The notes below the pieces were generated by a model that made no database searches, was not told the origin of the DNA, and saw only the letters and a list, made by a program, of their open reading frames with translations. The position numbers and the translations under genes were made by a program. Source: an uncultured bacterium (lineage in GTDB: Bacteria > Patescibacteriota > Saccharimonadia > Saccharimonadales > Saccharimonadaceae). Taken from it: 52,304 bases of DNA. The DNA lies in NCBI GenBank assembly GCA_903821365.1, contig CAIJKY010000017.1, positions 1 through 52,304 on the forward strand, written 5' to 3'. Position 1 is the stretch's first letter. Each line of letters starts with the position of its first letter. Positions 1-8,715 of this stretch are shown in pieces.

Positions 1-95
1 ATATCTTTTGGCTTCTGAATTTCAACGCGAGGTTTTTGACCAATCTTGGCACCTTTTTCGTCGAGCAAATCTACAGGATAATCAGCGTGTTTCAT
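1..95 (-). CDS. Nudix-like protein, N-terminal part (cut by window edge)
   Basis: The minus strand from the ATG at 93-95 runs open to the window edge and encodes about 31 residues beginning MKHADYPVDLLDEKGAKIG. This aligns with the start of the next gene upstream, which begins MEHGTYPVDILNKDGLVIG, so the two are tandem paralogues. The family is inferred only through that paralogue, a Nudix/IDI-like protein. The catalytic part lies outside the window. About 48 bp separate the two genes, so cotranscription is plausible. Confidence 0.6.
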   Translation of the reverse strand, partial: MKHADYPVDLLDEKGAKIGQKPRVEIQKPKD

Positions 96-143
96 GTCGG
101 TTCGGTCTTTCTATCATTCTCTATTGTTAACTAATTCAAAAAA

Positions 144-668
144 CTAAACAGGAATTTTGTTTGCGTATTTTTGCCAAAGCGTTCGAAGCGGTGGTGATAC
201 GCGCTCGGGTTTGACCGCGAGGAGCGCTTCAAACTTAGCGCGGCTCATCGATTCGAGTTGGCCAACGTCGATAACGCTGAAAGAATCTGGTACCGGTCCT
301 TCTAAATAAAAAAGGCTGATGTAAGTACATCGGCCGTCTTTAAAGGATTCCATTGATTCACCAACACAGACTGGCTCGGCTTCATCGATAAATAATTCAC
401 GTGAAATGCCTCGCTTCGCCGCCGCTGCCGCTGTCTCGCCTGTTCGCCGGATGGTCGCCATCGTCACACCAAACTGACGCGTGTACAGATTTGGCAAGTC
501 TTCGCGCGGTGGGATGATACTGAGCAGCATTTGCTTATTCGGTGTAACCACCAGTACATAGACGGCATGATAAATATCAACTTCTTTATTGATTGTCCGT
601 CGTGCTTTTGCGCCAATAACAAGACCATCTTTATTAAGAATATCTACCGGGTACGTGCCATGTTCCAT
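144..668 (-). CDS. Nudix hydrolase-like protein (IDI-type)
   Basis: A 174-residue soluble protein. The N-terminal strand (YPVDIL-KDG-VIGAKARR) and the following YHAVYVLVV and FGVTMATIRRTGETAAAAAKRGISREL regions follow the layout of Nudix proteins related to isopentenyl-diphosphate isomerase. The Nudix box is imperfect: GETAAAAAKRGISREL is present, but the usual EE after REL is replaced by ID, so metal binding and hydrolysis are uncertain. It may hydrolyse a nucleoside diphosphate derivative or bind one without turnover. It lies directly upstream of a paralogue that continues past the window edge. The ATG at 666-668 is the natural start; no strong ribosome-binding site is seen. Confidence 0.55.
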   Translation of the reverse strand: MEHGTYPVDILNKDGLVIGAKARRTINKEVDIYHAVYVLVVTPNKQMLLSIIPPREDLPNLYTRQFGVTMATIRRTGETAAAAAKRGISRELFIDEAEPVCVGESMESFKDGRCTYISLFYLEGPVPDSFSVIDVGQLESMSRAKFEALLAVKPERVSPPLRTLWQKYANKIPV

Positions 669-747
669 ACATCTATCATATACTGACTTTGAGGGAATGC
701 AAATAGGTAATTAACATAGTAAAGTATCCATTAGCACTATAAGGCGA

Positions 748-776
748 TAGACGACTGCCAAGAGAGTGCGTATACT
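748..776 (+). promoter_or_regulatory. Putative sigma-70 promoter of tRNA-Ser(CGA)
   Basis: TAGACG (748-753) and TATACT (771-776) are separated by exactly 17 bp and lie 13 bp before the mature tRNA 5' end. The -10 is good and the -35 matches TTGACA at four of six positions. Confidence 0.5.
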
Positions 777-789
777 AGTTGCAAGACAA

Positions 790-881
<92 letters not shown>

Positions 882-895
882 AATATGAAATGTAG

Positions 896-1903
896 TTAAG
901 GCGTTACTTCACTTGTGACAGAAACGTCTTTTTTCGTGGTGTAATTCGTGTATTTTTCTTCAGTCACGATGCTAATTTTTTCATTCTTATCAACTTTAAA
1001 GATAATGCTGCCCTTGGCTTGTTTGCCCGGTTCGACATTCGTGCCTTTTAAGACGTCAGGCACTTCGTCTGCAGTTGCATATTCATATTGTTGCAAGCCG
1101 CCCGATGAATTCTTTAACGCAAAGTCATTACCTGACATGTAGCGGTCGCTACTCTTTGCGCGATTACCGAACACAACATTCACTTTAATGAGTTCTTTAC
1201 CGTCGGTCGCCTTGAGATATTTGCTGTTTGCAACAAAGTTGCGATCGACGCTGGTAATCATGTAGCTCAGTCCATCGCTCATATTAAGCTGTTGATTGAG
1301 CTTTGCTTTGACTGCTTGATCCTTGATGGTTGTTTGTGGATTGATAAGTGTCCCAAGATCAAGTGTCCCATCTTTACGGTCAACAACATCGGCGGTCGCG
1401 GCTGCCGTGCTGTCCGTCGCGCTTGCGCTGTTCGAGGTGCTTGAGGTGCCTTCTGCTGCATTCTTGCGTTTTTGGACATTCGCAATAAATGCCAGGATAA
1501 ATATAGCGGCAAAGGTCAGTACGACAAAAGCCACACCGGCAATGATAACTATTTTTATTGTCTTATTGTTTTTGTGCGCTTGTGCCGTAGGTGCGCCTGC
1601 GTAAAATGCTGTATTTGCCGCTGGAGCCCCATAATTTGGCGTTGCACCGTTGGCTGCAGGATAACCCGCAGTAGGAGGTTGAGCAGGCGCCTGCTGATTA
1701 GGAGCCCAAGGTCCAGCAGGATTGACCGGCTGAACTGCCTCCGGTTGCCAAGTAACTGGCTGCGGGCCGCTTGGAGCTTGGGGTTGCGGTGTGGTGCCAG
1801 TGACTGGTGCATAAGCTTGTTGCGCTGGTTGCGTTGTCGGTTGAGGCGGCCCAGCTGGTGTTTGAGGAGTTGGCGCCGGAGTATAAGGTTGTTGTGGATC
1901 CAT
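896..1903 (-). CDS. Proline/glutamine-rich membrane-anchored protein with DUF4352-like domain
   Basis: A 335-residue protein in three parts: a low-complexity Pro/Gln/Ala N-terminus (about 1-110), one hydrophobic helix (about 116-142, IKIVIIAGVAFVVLTFAAIF), and a Ser/Thr/Ala linker leading to a beta-rich C-terminal domain (about 180-330). The C-terminal part resembles the DUF4352 type of extracytoplasmic domain found in Gram-positive lipoproteins. The lack of an N-terminal signal and the internal single helix suggest a type II anchor with the C-terminal domain outside. A ribosome-binding-like AGGATAC lies upstream of the ATG at 1901-1903. The function is unknown; the domain call is by layout only. 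Confidence 0.55.
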   Translation of the reverse strand: MDPQQPYTPAPTPQTPAGPPQPTTQPAQQAYAPVTGTTPQPQAPSGPQPVTWQPEAVQPVNPAGPWAPNQQAPAQPPTAGYPAANGATPNYGAPAANTAFYAGAPTAQAHKNNKTIKIVIIAGVAFVVLTFAAIFILAFIANVQKRKNAAEGTSSTSNSASATDSTAAATADVVDRKDGTLDLGTLINPQTTIKDQAVKAKLNQQLNMSDGLSYMITSVDRNFVANSKYLKATDGKELIKVNVVFGNRAKSSDRYMSGNDFALKNSSGGLQQYEYATADEVPDVLKGTNVEPGKQAKGSIIFKVDKNEKISIVTEEKYTNYTTKKDVSVTSEVTP

Positions 1904-1995
1904 TTTTTGTATCCTATTTTTTGTTTTAGAGAACTTTAGCTATATAGTACCATAGACATCACAAAATAAGCGATAGAATAATACAACAATACCTT

Positions 1996-2460
1996 ATGAC
2001 AATTACTATTCTAACTATCGGCAAAAGCCACGACCCTGCGCTTAAAGCAGCAATCGAAGATTTTAGTGCCCGCCTTCAACGCCAAGCACCACTTAGATGG
2101 CGCTTTATCCCCTACTCTGGCCTGAGTGATGCTGCGCAGGCTCGCAAGACCGAGTCGGTTGCACTCATGGCGACCATAAAGCCCGAGGACACAGTCATTT
2201 TGCTTGACGAGCGTGGGCAGCAGTGGGACTCACCCACATTCGCACGTCACATCGAGCGCTGGACGGTTCAGACTCGAGGTGACATTGTGTTCGTTATCGG
2301 TGGCGCCTACGGTGTAGATCAGACGGTACATCAGCGTGCCCTAGCGGTTTGGTCATTATCACCACTTGTGTTCCCACACGCCATAGCACGGCTGATTGTT
2401 GTTGAGCAGCTGTACCGTGCCTACACCATTCTTAACAACATGCCATACCACCACGCCTAA
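1996..2460 (+). CDS. rlmH: 23S rRNA pseudouridine-1915 N3-methyltransferase RlmH
   Basis: A 154-residue SPOUT methyltransferase, the usual RlmH length. The SAM-binding trefoil-knot segment is seen in ILLDERGQQWDSPTFA, IVFVIGGAYGVD and the C-terminal FPHAIARLIVVEQLYRAYTILNNMPYHH, the RlmH signature. It methylates pseudouridine 1915 in helix 69 of the large-subunit rRNA after subunit joining. It converges with valS, whose stop lies only 11 bp away, with no obvious terminator hairpin between them. Confidence 0.93.
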   Translation: MTITILTIGKSHDPALKAAIEDFSARLQRQAPLRWRFIPYSGLSDAAQARKTESVALMATIKPEDTVILLDERGQQWDSPTFARHIERWTVQTRGDIVFVIGGAYGVDQTVHQRALAVWSLSPLVFPHAIARLIVVEQLYRAYTILNNMPYHHA

Positions 2461-2471
2461 GCAGTGACTAC

Positions 2472-5030
2472 CTAGAGGACGTTCAGCTCTTTTTCGAGTC
2501 GGCCGACAAGCGCTTGTTGTTCAGCTAATTGCTGCTTTGACTCTTCAACGACATGCGGTGGCGCTTGTGCGACGTACCCTTCGTTGCTAAGCCGTTTTAA
2601 CAGATTCGCTGCTCGATCGCGGGCAGCAGCAAGGCGTAGCTCAAGCTTTGATTGATGCTCATAGAGCGTCGTCTCGTCCATAGCCAGCCAAGCTTGGCGA
2701 CCAGGCACAGCAAGGCGCAGTCCCTTTGGCTCTTCGGTGCTCGTGACATCTTTGAGCCGACCAAGCCAGGCGATAAGCGGTCCGTTATTGGCAATCAACT
2801 CGTCATCACGGTACAGGAGCGTCTGTTTGCCGTTATTGATATCGCTACAAACCATACGCACTTCGGCAACCAATGCTTGTATTTGTTCAAAATCACGTGC
2901 TCGATCTTCGTCAAAATGCTCCGCTGTCGGCCATGGCTCGAGCATAAGCAGGCTTTTGTGCCAGCCAAGCTTCTGCCAAATTGTTTCGGTCACAAACGGT
3001 ACAAATGGATGGGCGATTTTCAATGAAGTCTCAAGCACCCAGGCAAGCATGTCAACGTTGGTCTGTTGCTTGCTAGCTTCAACGTACCAGTCGGCAACAT
3101 CGTCCCAGATAACATGGTATACGTATTCGGCCGCTTCGGCATACTGGTGCCGCTCAATCAAACGACCAACCTTATGGGCTGCTCGTGATAGCTCACGCAT
3201 CATCCAGTGGTCGGCGTTGGTCTCGGGTACTGGCGCGCCGTTCGTAAGCGGCTCATATGGTTCGCTCGTCTTAGATTCGACGTAGCGCGCAATATTCCAT
3301 AGTTTGTTACAAAAGTTTCGGGCGGCCATGACCTTGCTCATACCGAATGCTTGGTTTTGGCCAGCACTACGGGCACTGAGCAGGCCAAGCCGAAGTGCGT
3401 CTGAGCCATGTTCGCGCATAACGTCTTGAGGATTCATGACATTGCCACGGCTCTTGCTCATTTTTTTACCGTGCTCATCAAGCACCATGCCGTGCAAGTA
3501 TACTTCTTCAAAAGGAATCTCATCAGTAGCGTAAAGACTTAGCATAATCATTCGCCCAACCCAAGGACGCAGAATATCAAAGCCCGTTTCCATAAGGTTT
3601 GTTGGGAAGAAATTCTTCAAATCGCCGTTATGCGCGTCACGAGTCAAGATGTATGGCCACTGGCTAGAGCTAAACCATGTGTCAAACGTGTCTTCATCAC
3701 GCCGATACGTCTTGCCGTCAACAGTGATAACTGGTTGGTCGACCCGCTCATCAAATATCCAGTCATTGTCATCGGCCTCGTTTTGAAAAGCTGGAATTGG
3801 TATTCCCCATGGAATCTGGCGACTAATGTTCCAGTCTCGCAGTTGGCCCAAATAAGTTGCAAGTTCATCACTCTTACTATGTGGATAAAAGTTTATTTGT
3901 TTTGCCTCGAGTGTTGCGATAGCCCGCTTCGCGAGAGGAGCCACTCGAATAAACCATTGTTCTTTCAACAACGGCTCAATAACAGTGCCACATTTATAAC
4001 AAACACCGACGCTGTGGCTATATGGTTCAATCAAAACAATTTGATTTGCTTCTTGTAATGTATCAATAATCTTCTGCCGCGCATCAAGTACTGACTTACC
4101 TTTGAATGGCATAGGCACGTGCTCGTTCATCAGACCATTGCTATCAATAATTTCAATTGACTCCAGGCTATGGCGCTGACCAATCTCGTAATCGGTTGGG
4201 TCGTGTGCTGGTGTGACTTTTACTGCGCCCGTTCCCATTTCAATATCAATGGCATCGTCGCCAACAATTGGAATCTCACGGTGAATGATTGGGACAATCG
4301 CTTTCTTGCCGATCAAGTGTTTAAAGCGGACATCGTCCGGGTGGACGGCGATGGCCGTGTCACCAAGCAGTGTTTCTGGACGTGTTGTTGCGACAACCAC
4401 TTCCCCGCCGCCAACGATGTCGTAGCGAATGTGCCATAGACTTCCCTGCTCTATTTTGTGGTCAACCTCAATGTCGGCAAAACTTGTTTTGTGTTTTGTG
4501 CAGTAGTTAACGATACGTTTGCCGCGGTAGACAAGGTCATCGTCCCAGAGTTTTTTAAATGTTGCGTAGGCTGTGGTGATGACGGGTGCGTCGAGCGTAA
4601 AGACTAAATGATCCCAGTCACAGCTAGCGCCGAGTTCACGCAACTGAACTTCCATGTTACCTCTGTTTTTCTCAACAAAATCCCAGACTTGAGAGTAGAT
4701 TTCTTCACGTGAAAAATCGAAGCGGCTCTTCCCTTGCCTCTCGAGCTCTTTTTCGAATACAACCCAAGTTTCAAAGCCGGCATGATCTGCGCCAGGAATA
4801 TAGACTGTTGCATCGCCGATCATGCGGTGATAACGAACAGCAACATCTTCAATACCTATGGTTAAGGCGTGGCCAATGTGGAGGTTGCCATTAGCATTCG
4901 GCGGCGGCATAACAATACTGTAATGCTTGCCACTGCGCGAAGTTGATGGCCGAAAAGCGCCTGAAGTCTCCCACAAGGCGTAGATAGTTTGCTCGTACTG
5001 TTGCGACTCATAGGCGCTCGCTAACTTCAT
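2472..5030 (-). CDS. valS: Valyl-tRNA synthetase
   Basis: An 852-residue class I aminoacyl-tRNA synthetase that charges tRNA-Val. Visible features in order are the HIGH box in PPPNANGNLHIGHAL (near residue 50), the CP1 editing domain with TTRPETLLGDTAIAVHP, a YKCGT segment, the KMSKS loop in GKKMSKSRGNVMNPQD (near residue 520), an anticodon-binding helical domain, and a C-terminal coiled-coil arm ending RLEKELNVL. The length and the tRNA-binding coiled coil are normal for bacterial ValS. The transcript probably has a leader with GGGAAG ahead of the ATG, and a TATACT-like element lies about 40 bp upstream. Confidence 0.96.
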   Translation of the reverse strand: MKLASAYESQQYEQTIYALWETSGAFRPSTSRSGKHYSIVMPPPNANGNLHIGHALTIGIEDVAVRYHRMIGDATVYIPGADHAGFETWVVFEKELERQGKSRFDFSREEIYSQVWDFVEKNRGNMEVQLRELGASCDWDHLVFTLDAPVITTAYATFKKLWDDDLVYRGKRIVNYCTKHKTSFADIEVDHKIEQGSLWHIRYDIVGGGEVVVATTRPETLLGDTAIAVHPDDVRFKHLIGKKAIVPIIHREIPIVGDDAIDIEMGTGAVKVTPAHDPTDYEIGQRHSLESIEIIDSNGLMNEHVPMPFKGKSVLDARQKIIDTLQEANQIVLIEPYSHSVGVCYKCGTVIEPLLKEQWFIRVAPLAKRAIATLEAKQINFYPHSKSDELATYLGQLRDWNISRQIPWGIPIPAFQNEADDNDWIFDERVDQPVITVDGKTYRRDEDTFDTWFSSSQWPYILTRDAHNGDLKNFFPTNLMETGFDILRPWVGRMIMLSLYATDEIPFEEVYLHGMVLDEHGKKMSKSRGNVMNPQDVMREHGSDALRLGLLSARSAGQNQAFGMSKVMAARNFCNKLWNIARYVESKTSEPYEPLTNGAPVPETNADHWMMRELSRAAHKVGRLIERHQYAEAAEYVYHVIWDDVADWYVEASKQQTNVDMLAWVLETSLKIAHPFVPFVTETIWQKLGWHKSLLMLEPWPTAEHFDEDRARDFEQIQALVAEVRMVCSDINNGKQTLLYRDDELIANNGPLIAWLGRLKDVTSTEEPKGLRLAVPGRQAWLAMDETTLYEHQSKLELRLAAARDRAANLLKRLSNEGYVAQAPPHVVEESKQQLAEQQALVGRLEKELNVL

Positions 5031-5127
5031 AATGGTGTACTTCCCTGCTTTAGTTTCAAGATATATAGATATAGTATAGCGCAGGTTTTAAAGAGGTACC
5101 AGAGCGCTCACTGTCCCCTGCCCTTCG

Positions 5128-6234
5128 TTACATAGATAGACTTGGAGCGACTTCAAGCTGTAGTGGATCAACTTCGTTTTCACGTGAAATAGTTGTCGCG
5201 CCATTGATAGCTTTGGTGGCTCTATAGTAGCCAAGCGTTGCAATCATTGCCCCGTTGTCGGTACAGAGGCGGATATCCGGATATTCAATTTCGATAGGTA
5301 AGCGCTCTGCAAGTTGGCGCCGCAATTCTTGGTTGGCGGCTACTCCGCCAGCGATGACAACAGAGGTGGGGGAGTGGTCTTTGAACGCAGCCACTGTCTT
5401 ATCAACAAGCGTTTCAATGGCGGTACGCTGGAAACTCGCTGCCATGTTATTGCGGCTGACATCGTCTAAGCGCTCTGCAAGCTTGTAAGATGGAAAGTCG
5501 TATCCAACGCCAACATGATGCTGAATAGCCCTCAGAACGGCTGTCTTAAGGCCTGAGAAGCTAAAATCATAAGCACCTTGCATGCGAGCTTTCGGAAGTT
5601 TAAATGCTTTGTCGTCGCCAAGCAATGCTGCCTTAGCAATTGAAGGTCCACCGGGGTAGGGGAGGCCAATAATCTTGGCGACCTTATCAAAAGCTTCTCC
5701 AACAGCATCGTCTTGTGTTTGGCCAAGCAGGGTATATTCACCATGCGCAGTAAACAAAACGAGTTGTGAGTGGCCGCCGCTTACAATAAGCGCTAAAACA
5801 GGGAATTGCGGTGCATTTGCAGGGAAAGCGTAATTACTGACGCCTGATGATTCATCGCGTACACCACCGGTAAGAAAATTCGCGTAAACGTGTGCTTCGA
5901 CATGGTGAATAGGGTAGAGCGGCTTCTGTTTGATGATGCTAAGTATGCGCGCGCTCAGGGTGCCTACGAGCAAACTACCAATTAATCCAGGCGCGTAGGT
6001 GACGGCAATAGCATCGATATCATCCCAGGTGCATGCAGCACGGCGAAGTGCCTCTTCGATAACAGGGGTCATGACTTCGAGGTGTGAACGAGCAGCGATT
6101 TCTGGCACGACGCCTCCATATACTGCATGGATGTCGATTTGCGTATTAACTACGTTTGACAGCAAAAAACTGCCATTTTCGACAATAGCTACCGCTGTTT
6201 CATCACAACTTGTCTCAATCCCAAGTACTTTCAT
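5128..6234 (-). CDS. tsaD: tRNA N6-adenosine threonylcarbamoyltransferase TsaD
   Basis: A 368-residue ASKHA-fold protein that transfers threonylcarbamoyl to A37 of ANN-decoding tRNAs, normally together with TsaB and TsaE, which are not in this window. It starts MKVLGIETSCDETAVAIV, carries the metal-binding HHVEAHVYAN motif (near residue 113), SGGHSQLVL and the C-terminal VIAGGVAANQELR. The length is slightly above the usual 340. The start codon lies 7 nt after a perfect TACAAT on the minus strand (6242-6247), with no ribosome-binding site, so the mRNA is probably leaderless. It diverges from the MurE-like gene. Confidence 0.95.
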   Translation of the reverse strand: MKVLGIETSCDETAVAIVENGSFLLSNVVNTQIDIHAVYGGVVPEIAARSHLEVMTPVIEEALRRAACTWDDIDAIAVTYAPGLIGSLLVGTLSARILSIIKQKPLYPIHHVEAHVYANFLTGGVRDESSGVSNYAFPANAPQFPVLALIVSGGHSQLVLFTAHGEYTLLGQTQDDAVGEAFDKVAKIIGLPYPGGPSIAKAALLGDDKAFKLPKARMQGAYDFSFSGLKTAVLRAIQHHVGVGYDFPSYKLAERLDDVSRNNMAASFQRTAIETLVDKTVAAFKDHSPTSVVIAGGVAANQELRRQLAERLPIEIEYPDIRLCTDNGAMIATLGYYRATKAINGATTISRENEVDPLQLEVAPSLSM

Positions 6235-6292
6235 TGGCTACATTGTACAACGCGTAGGCGACAGCCGCTACCTCTTGTAGTAAAATGACGCT
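6235..6292. promoter_or_regulatory. Divergent leaderless promoters of tsaD and the MurE-like gene
   Basis: This 58-bp gap holds a minus-strand -10 TACAAT (plus strand ATTGTA, 6242-6247) 7 nt before the tsaD ATG, and a plus-strand -10 TAAAAT (6281-6286) 6 nt before the MurE-like ATG. A weak -35 GCGACA stands 17 bp before the latter. No Shine-Dalgarno sequence precedes either gene. Confidence 0.55.
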
Positions 6293-7579
6293 ATGAAGAA
6301 GGTCAAAAATGCTATCAAAAAAGTCTTGCCGGCGGAGGCTGAAAAAAAAGTAGCCAATGTGTTTCACTTTGGCGAGGCAGTTGCTGCGGCTGCACGCCAC
6401 AAGTTTCCGGCGAAAGACATGAAGGTTGTCATGGTGACAGGAACAAATGGCAAGACAACAACGGTGGCAATGCTTGCCAGTATCCTTAAGGCGGAGGGGC
6501 GAAAAGTCGGGGTTATTAGCACTGCGTTTTTTGAGATTAATGGTCAGCGGTTCGTTAACGATCAGAACTTTACTAACCTACACCCCTCGATCCTGCAGCG
6601 AAAACTTGCTGAAATGAAGAAGCATGGCGTCGAAGTGTTGGTGCTTGAGGTGACAAGCCATGCTTTGATGCAGCACCGCGTTTGGGGCATCCCATGCGAA
6701 GTTGCGGTCATGACAAATCTGACACAGGACCACCTCGACTACCACGGCACGATGGAAAAATATGCCGAAGCGAAAGCAAAATTATTCAAGCGAAAGCCAC
6801 GCTTTATCGTTCTTAATCATGATGATGAATGGTTTAATTTTTTTGATCAGTTTCCTCCTGGTGAACAGAGTATGTCATACGGCATTCACCCAGATGCCGA
6901 CACGCGCCTTACTGGTGCGCGAATGCACCGCCAAGGCAGCAAGGCTTCGGTTGAGATTGACCGTCAGGTTAAACTCGATCTCTTAGTTCATATGCCTGGC
7001 AAATTTAATGTTTATAATGCTATGGCTGCTGCGAGCGCGGCCTATGTCCTTCACGTGAAAACTGAAGCGATTGAGGCTGGAATCGATGCGGTCAAGGGTG
7101 TCCCTGGTCGACAAGAGAAGATTGAGGCAGGGCAGTCATTCGAGGTTCTGGTCGACTATGCGCACACACCTGATGCTTTTGAGCAGTTGTTGAGCTCTTT
7201 ACAACATTTAAGTAAAAAGCGGCTACTGCTTGTTTTTGGTGCGACTGGTGACCGTGATAAGGGCAAGCGCCCGATCATGGGTGAGGTCGCTGCGCGATAC
7301 GCCGACCGTATATATGTCACTGATGACGAAACGTACGGCGAAGACGCAGCTTCGATTCGGACAATGGTTATGGACGGCATTAAACGTGCTCAAGCGACAG
7401 AGAAGACAGAAGAGATCGCCGATCGTCGCGACGCAATCAGCGCGGCACTGGCTGAGGCAAAGCGCGGTGATACGGTAGTGGTGACGGGTATGGGTCACGA
7501 ACGATTCCGTATTACTAACGGTGAAAAAATCGCTTGGAACGATGGTGATGTGGTCCGCGAACTACTCGCGCGTGGATAA
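6293..7579 (+). CDS. MurE-like Mur ligase lacking the N-terminal UDP-binding domain
   Basis: A 428-residue ATP-dependent ligase. The P-loop GTNGKTTT (about 50-57), EVTSHAL, the NLTQDHLDYHG segment and the C-terminal domain with VDYAHTPDAFEQLL and FGATGDRDKGKRP are MurE hallmarks. Two things are odd. Only about 45 residues precede the P-loop, so the roughly 100-residue UDP-MurNAc-binding domain of true MurE is missing. At the substrate-specificity site the sequence is TDDETYGED (343-351) instead of DNPR (diaminopimelate) or DNPA (lysine). It probably adds an amino acid to a cell-wall precursor, but the substrate cannot be assigned. It probably starts leaderless, 6 nt after TAAAAT. It converges tail to tail with the FemX-like gene. 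Confidence 0.75.
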   Translation: MKKVKNAIKKVLPAEAEKKVANVFHFGEAVAAAARHKFPAKDMKVVMVTGTNGKTTTVAMLASILKAEGRKVGVISTAFFEINGQRFVNDQNFTNLHPSILQRKLAEMKKHGVEVLVLEVTSHALMQHRVWGIPCEVAVMTNLTQDHLDYHGTMEKYAEAKAKLFKRKPRFIVLNHDDEWFNFFDQFPPGEQSMSYGIHPDADTRLTGARMHRQGSKASVEIDRQVKLDLLVHMPGKFNVYNAMAAASAAYVLHVKTEAIEAGIDAVKGVPGRQEKIEAGQSFEVLVDYAHTPDAFEQLLSSLQHLSKKRLLLVFGATGDRDKGKRPIMGEVAARYADRIYVTDDETYGEDAASIRTMVMDGIKRAQATEKTEEIADRRDAISAALAEAKRGDTVVVTGMGHERFRITNGEKIAWNDGDVVRELLARG

Positions 7580-7582
7580 CGT

Positions 7583-8593
7583 CTACTTTGCTGATCGAAG
7601 CGTGTGCAGCTTTTTCTGTGCTTGCCGCCGAAGTGTCGAGGCCTGGCTGGCCGCTCGATAGGCACGATACCACTGAGTTTTGACGGGTATATCCCAGGTA
7701 CCGACATAGCTGACCGCAAAACCACCGAATGATTGCTTAAATCGTGTAAAACCGCTCCACGGGTGGTTTGGCTGGTCGGGTGGCGCAATGCCATACATGT
7801 CAAAGTAAGATTTACCTATTTTTTGAGCTTCTATAATGCCGTAAGCAACGACAAGAGTGCTTACTTGTAATTTATGAAATTCATAGTGAGCTGCGGCATG
7901 CGCGTATGAGCGCGTAGTGGCACTGTCGAAGGCAATAATGGTTGCCGCGGGCTTGCCGTCGACTTCTGCAACAAGCAAGCAGGCATTTTTGTTGGGCATA
8001 AGTGTTTTTGCCTGCAGGCTGAAATAGCTATCGCTGTGGGGGCGCATACCAGTGCGGGCGGCAACTTCATGAATTGCATCTAAGAATATTTGTATTTCTT
8101 CGGGGTTGTAGCTCGTGCGAAAGCTAAGCCCAAGAGCAGAATTATCGTGAAGCCAATAACGGCGCGTTGTTTTAGAAAAGTTCTTTAAAACATCAAGCTC
8201 ATCGCCGATGAGTGGAATGTGCCAGGTGTGCTCGGGCTGCATGCTGTGGGGCGCCCTAACGGCTTGTGCCGATGTTAGCTCACTTGTTAGTTGCGTGATG
8301 GCGTGAGCGCTGTCGGATGCCTGGCTGTAATCTGTGCCAGCAATCTGTGGCTCGATACGAACATAGTGGGCACCAACGGCTGCTGCTTGCTGTTTAAGTG
8401 CGGTAACGGCATCAGCAAGATCTGTGGGGCTGGCAAGGGTAGGGCCATAAGGGCAGTAGAGACGTGGAAACTTACCAGTTTCTAAGACGGCGAGCCAGTG
8501 CCAACGTTCGGTGCTGGCTTCGAATGTCTGATTGCCTTGTGCTTCTTGAAAACGCTTCCAGGCATCGGTCTGAAGAAAATGGGCAGGGTGCAT
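7583..8593 (-). CDS. FemA/FemB-family peptidoglycan aminoacyltransferase (FemX-like)
   Basis: A 336-residue protein with the two GNAT-like lobes of the FemABX family: HFLQTDAWKRFQEAQGN at the N-terminus, KTTRRYWLHDNSALGLSFR in the middle, and the C-terminal SYFDMYGIAPPDQPNHPWSGFTRFKQSFGG signature. The family uses aminoacyl-tRNA to build interpeptide bridges on lipid II at the inner face of the membrane. The start at 8593 (MHPAHFL) is preferred over an in-frame ATG eight codons earlier because a minus-strand -10 TATAGT (8604-8609) lies between them. It ends 4 bp from the MurE-like gene, so two peptidoglycan-peptide genes are side by side. Unlike classic FemA there is no coiled-coil insertion. 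Confidence 0.87.
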   Translation of the reverse strand: MHPAHFLQTDAWKRFQEAQGNQTFEASTERWHWLAVLETGKFPRLYCPYGPTLASPTDLADAVTALKQQAAAVGAHYVRIEPQIAGTDYSQASDSAHAITQLTSELTSAQAVRAPHSMQPEHTWHIPLIGDELDVLKNFSKTTRRYWLHDNSALGLSFRTSYNPEEIQIFLDAIHEVAARTGMRPHSDSYFSLQAKTLMPNKNACLLVAEVDGKPAATIIAFDSATTRSYAHAAAHYEFHKLQVSTLVVAYGIIEAQKIGKSYFDMYGIAPPDQPNHPWSGFTRFKQSFGGFAVSYVGTWDIPVKTQWYRAYRAASQASTLRRQAQKKLHTLRSAK

Positions 8594-8715
8594 AATGGTT
8601 CTTACTATACCATGCAACGCAGACTAGATGATGGTACTGTATAATGCCTGATATGGGGCGCGAGCAAATACGTCAGCGACAACGCGCTAACCCTTAAAAG
8701 GAGGAATAATTAGTT

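Noticed and set aside
1472-1939. 155-residue plus-strand frame rich in Arg, Cys and Ser
   Set aside because: Antisense to the proline-rich membrane protein; its composition is the mirror of Pro/Gln codons.
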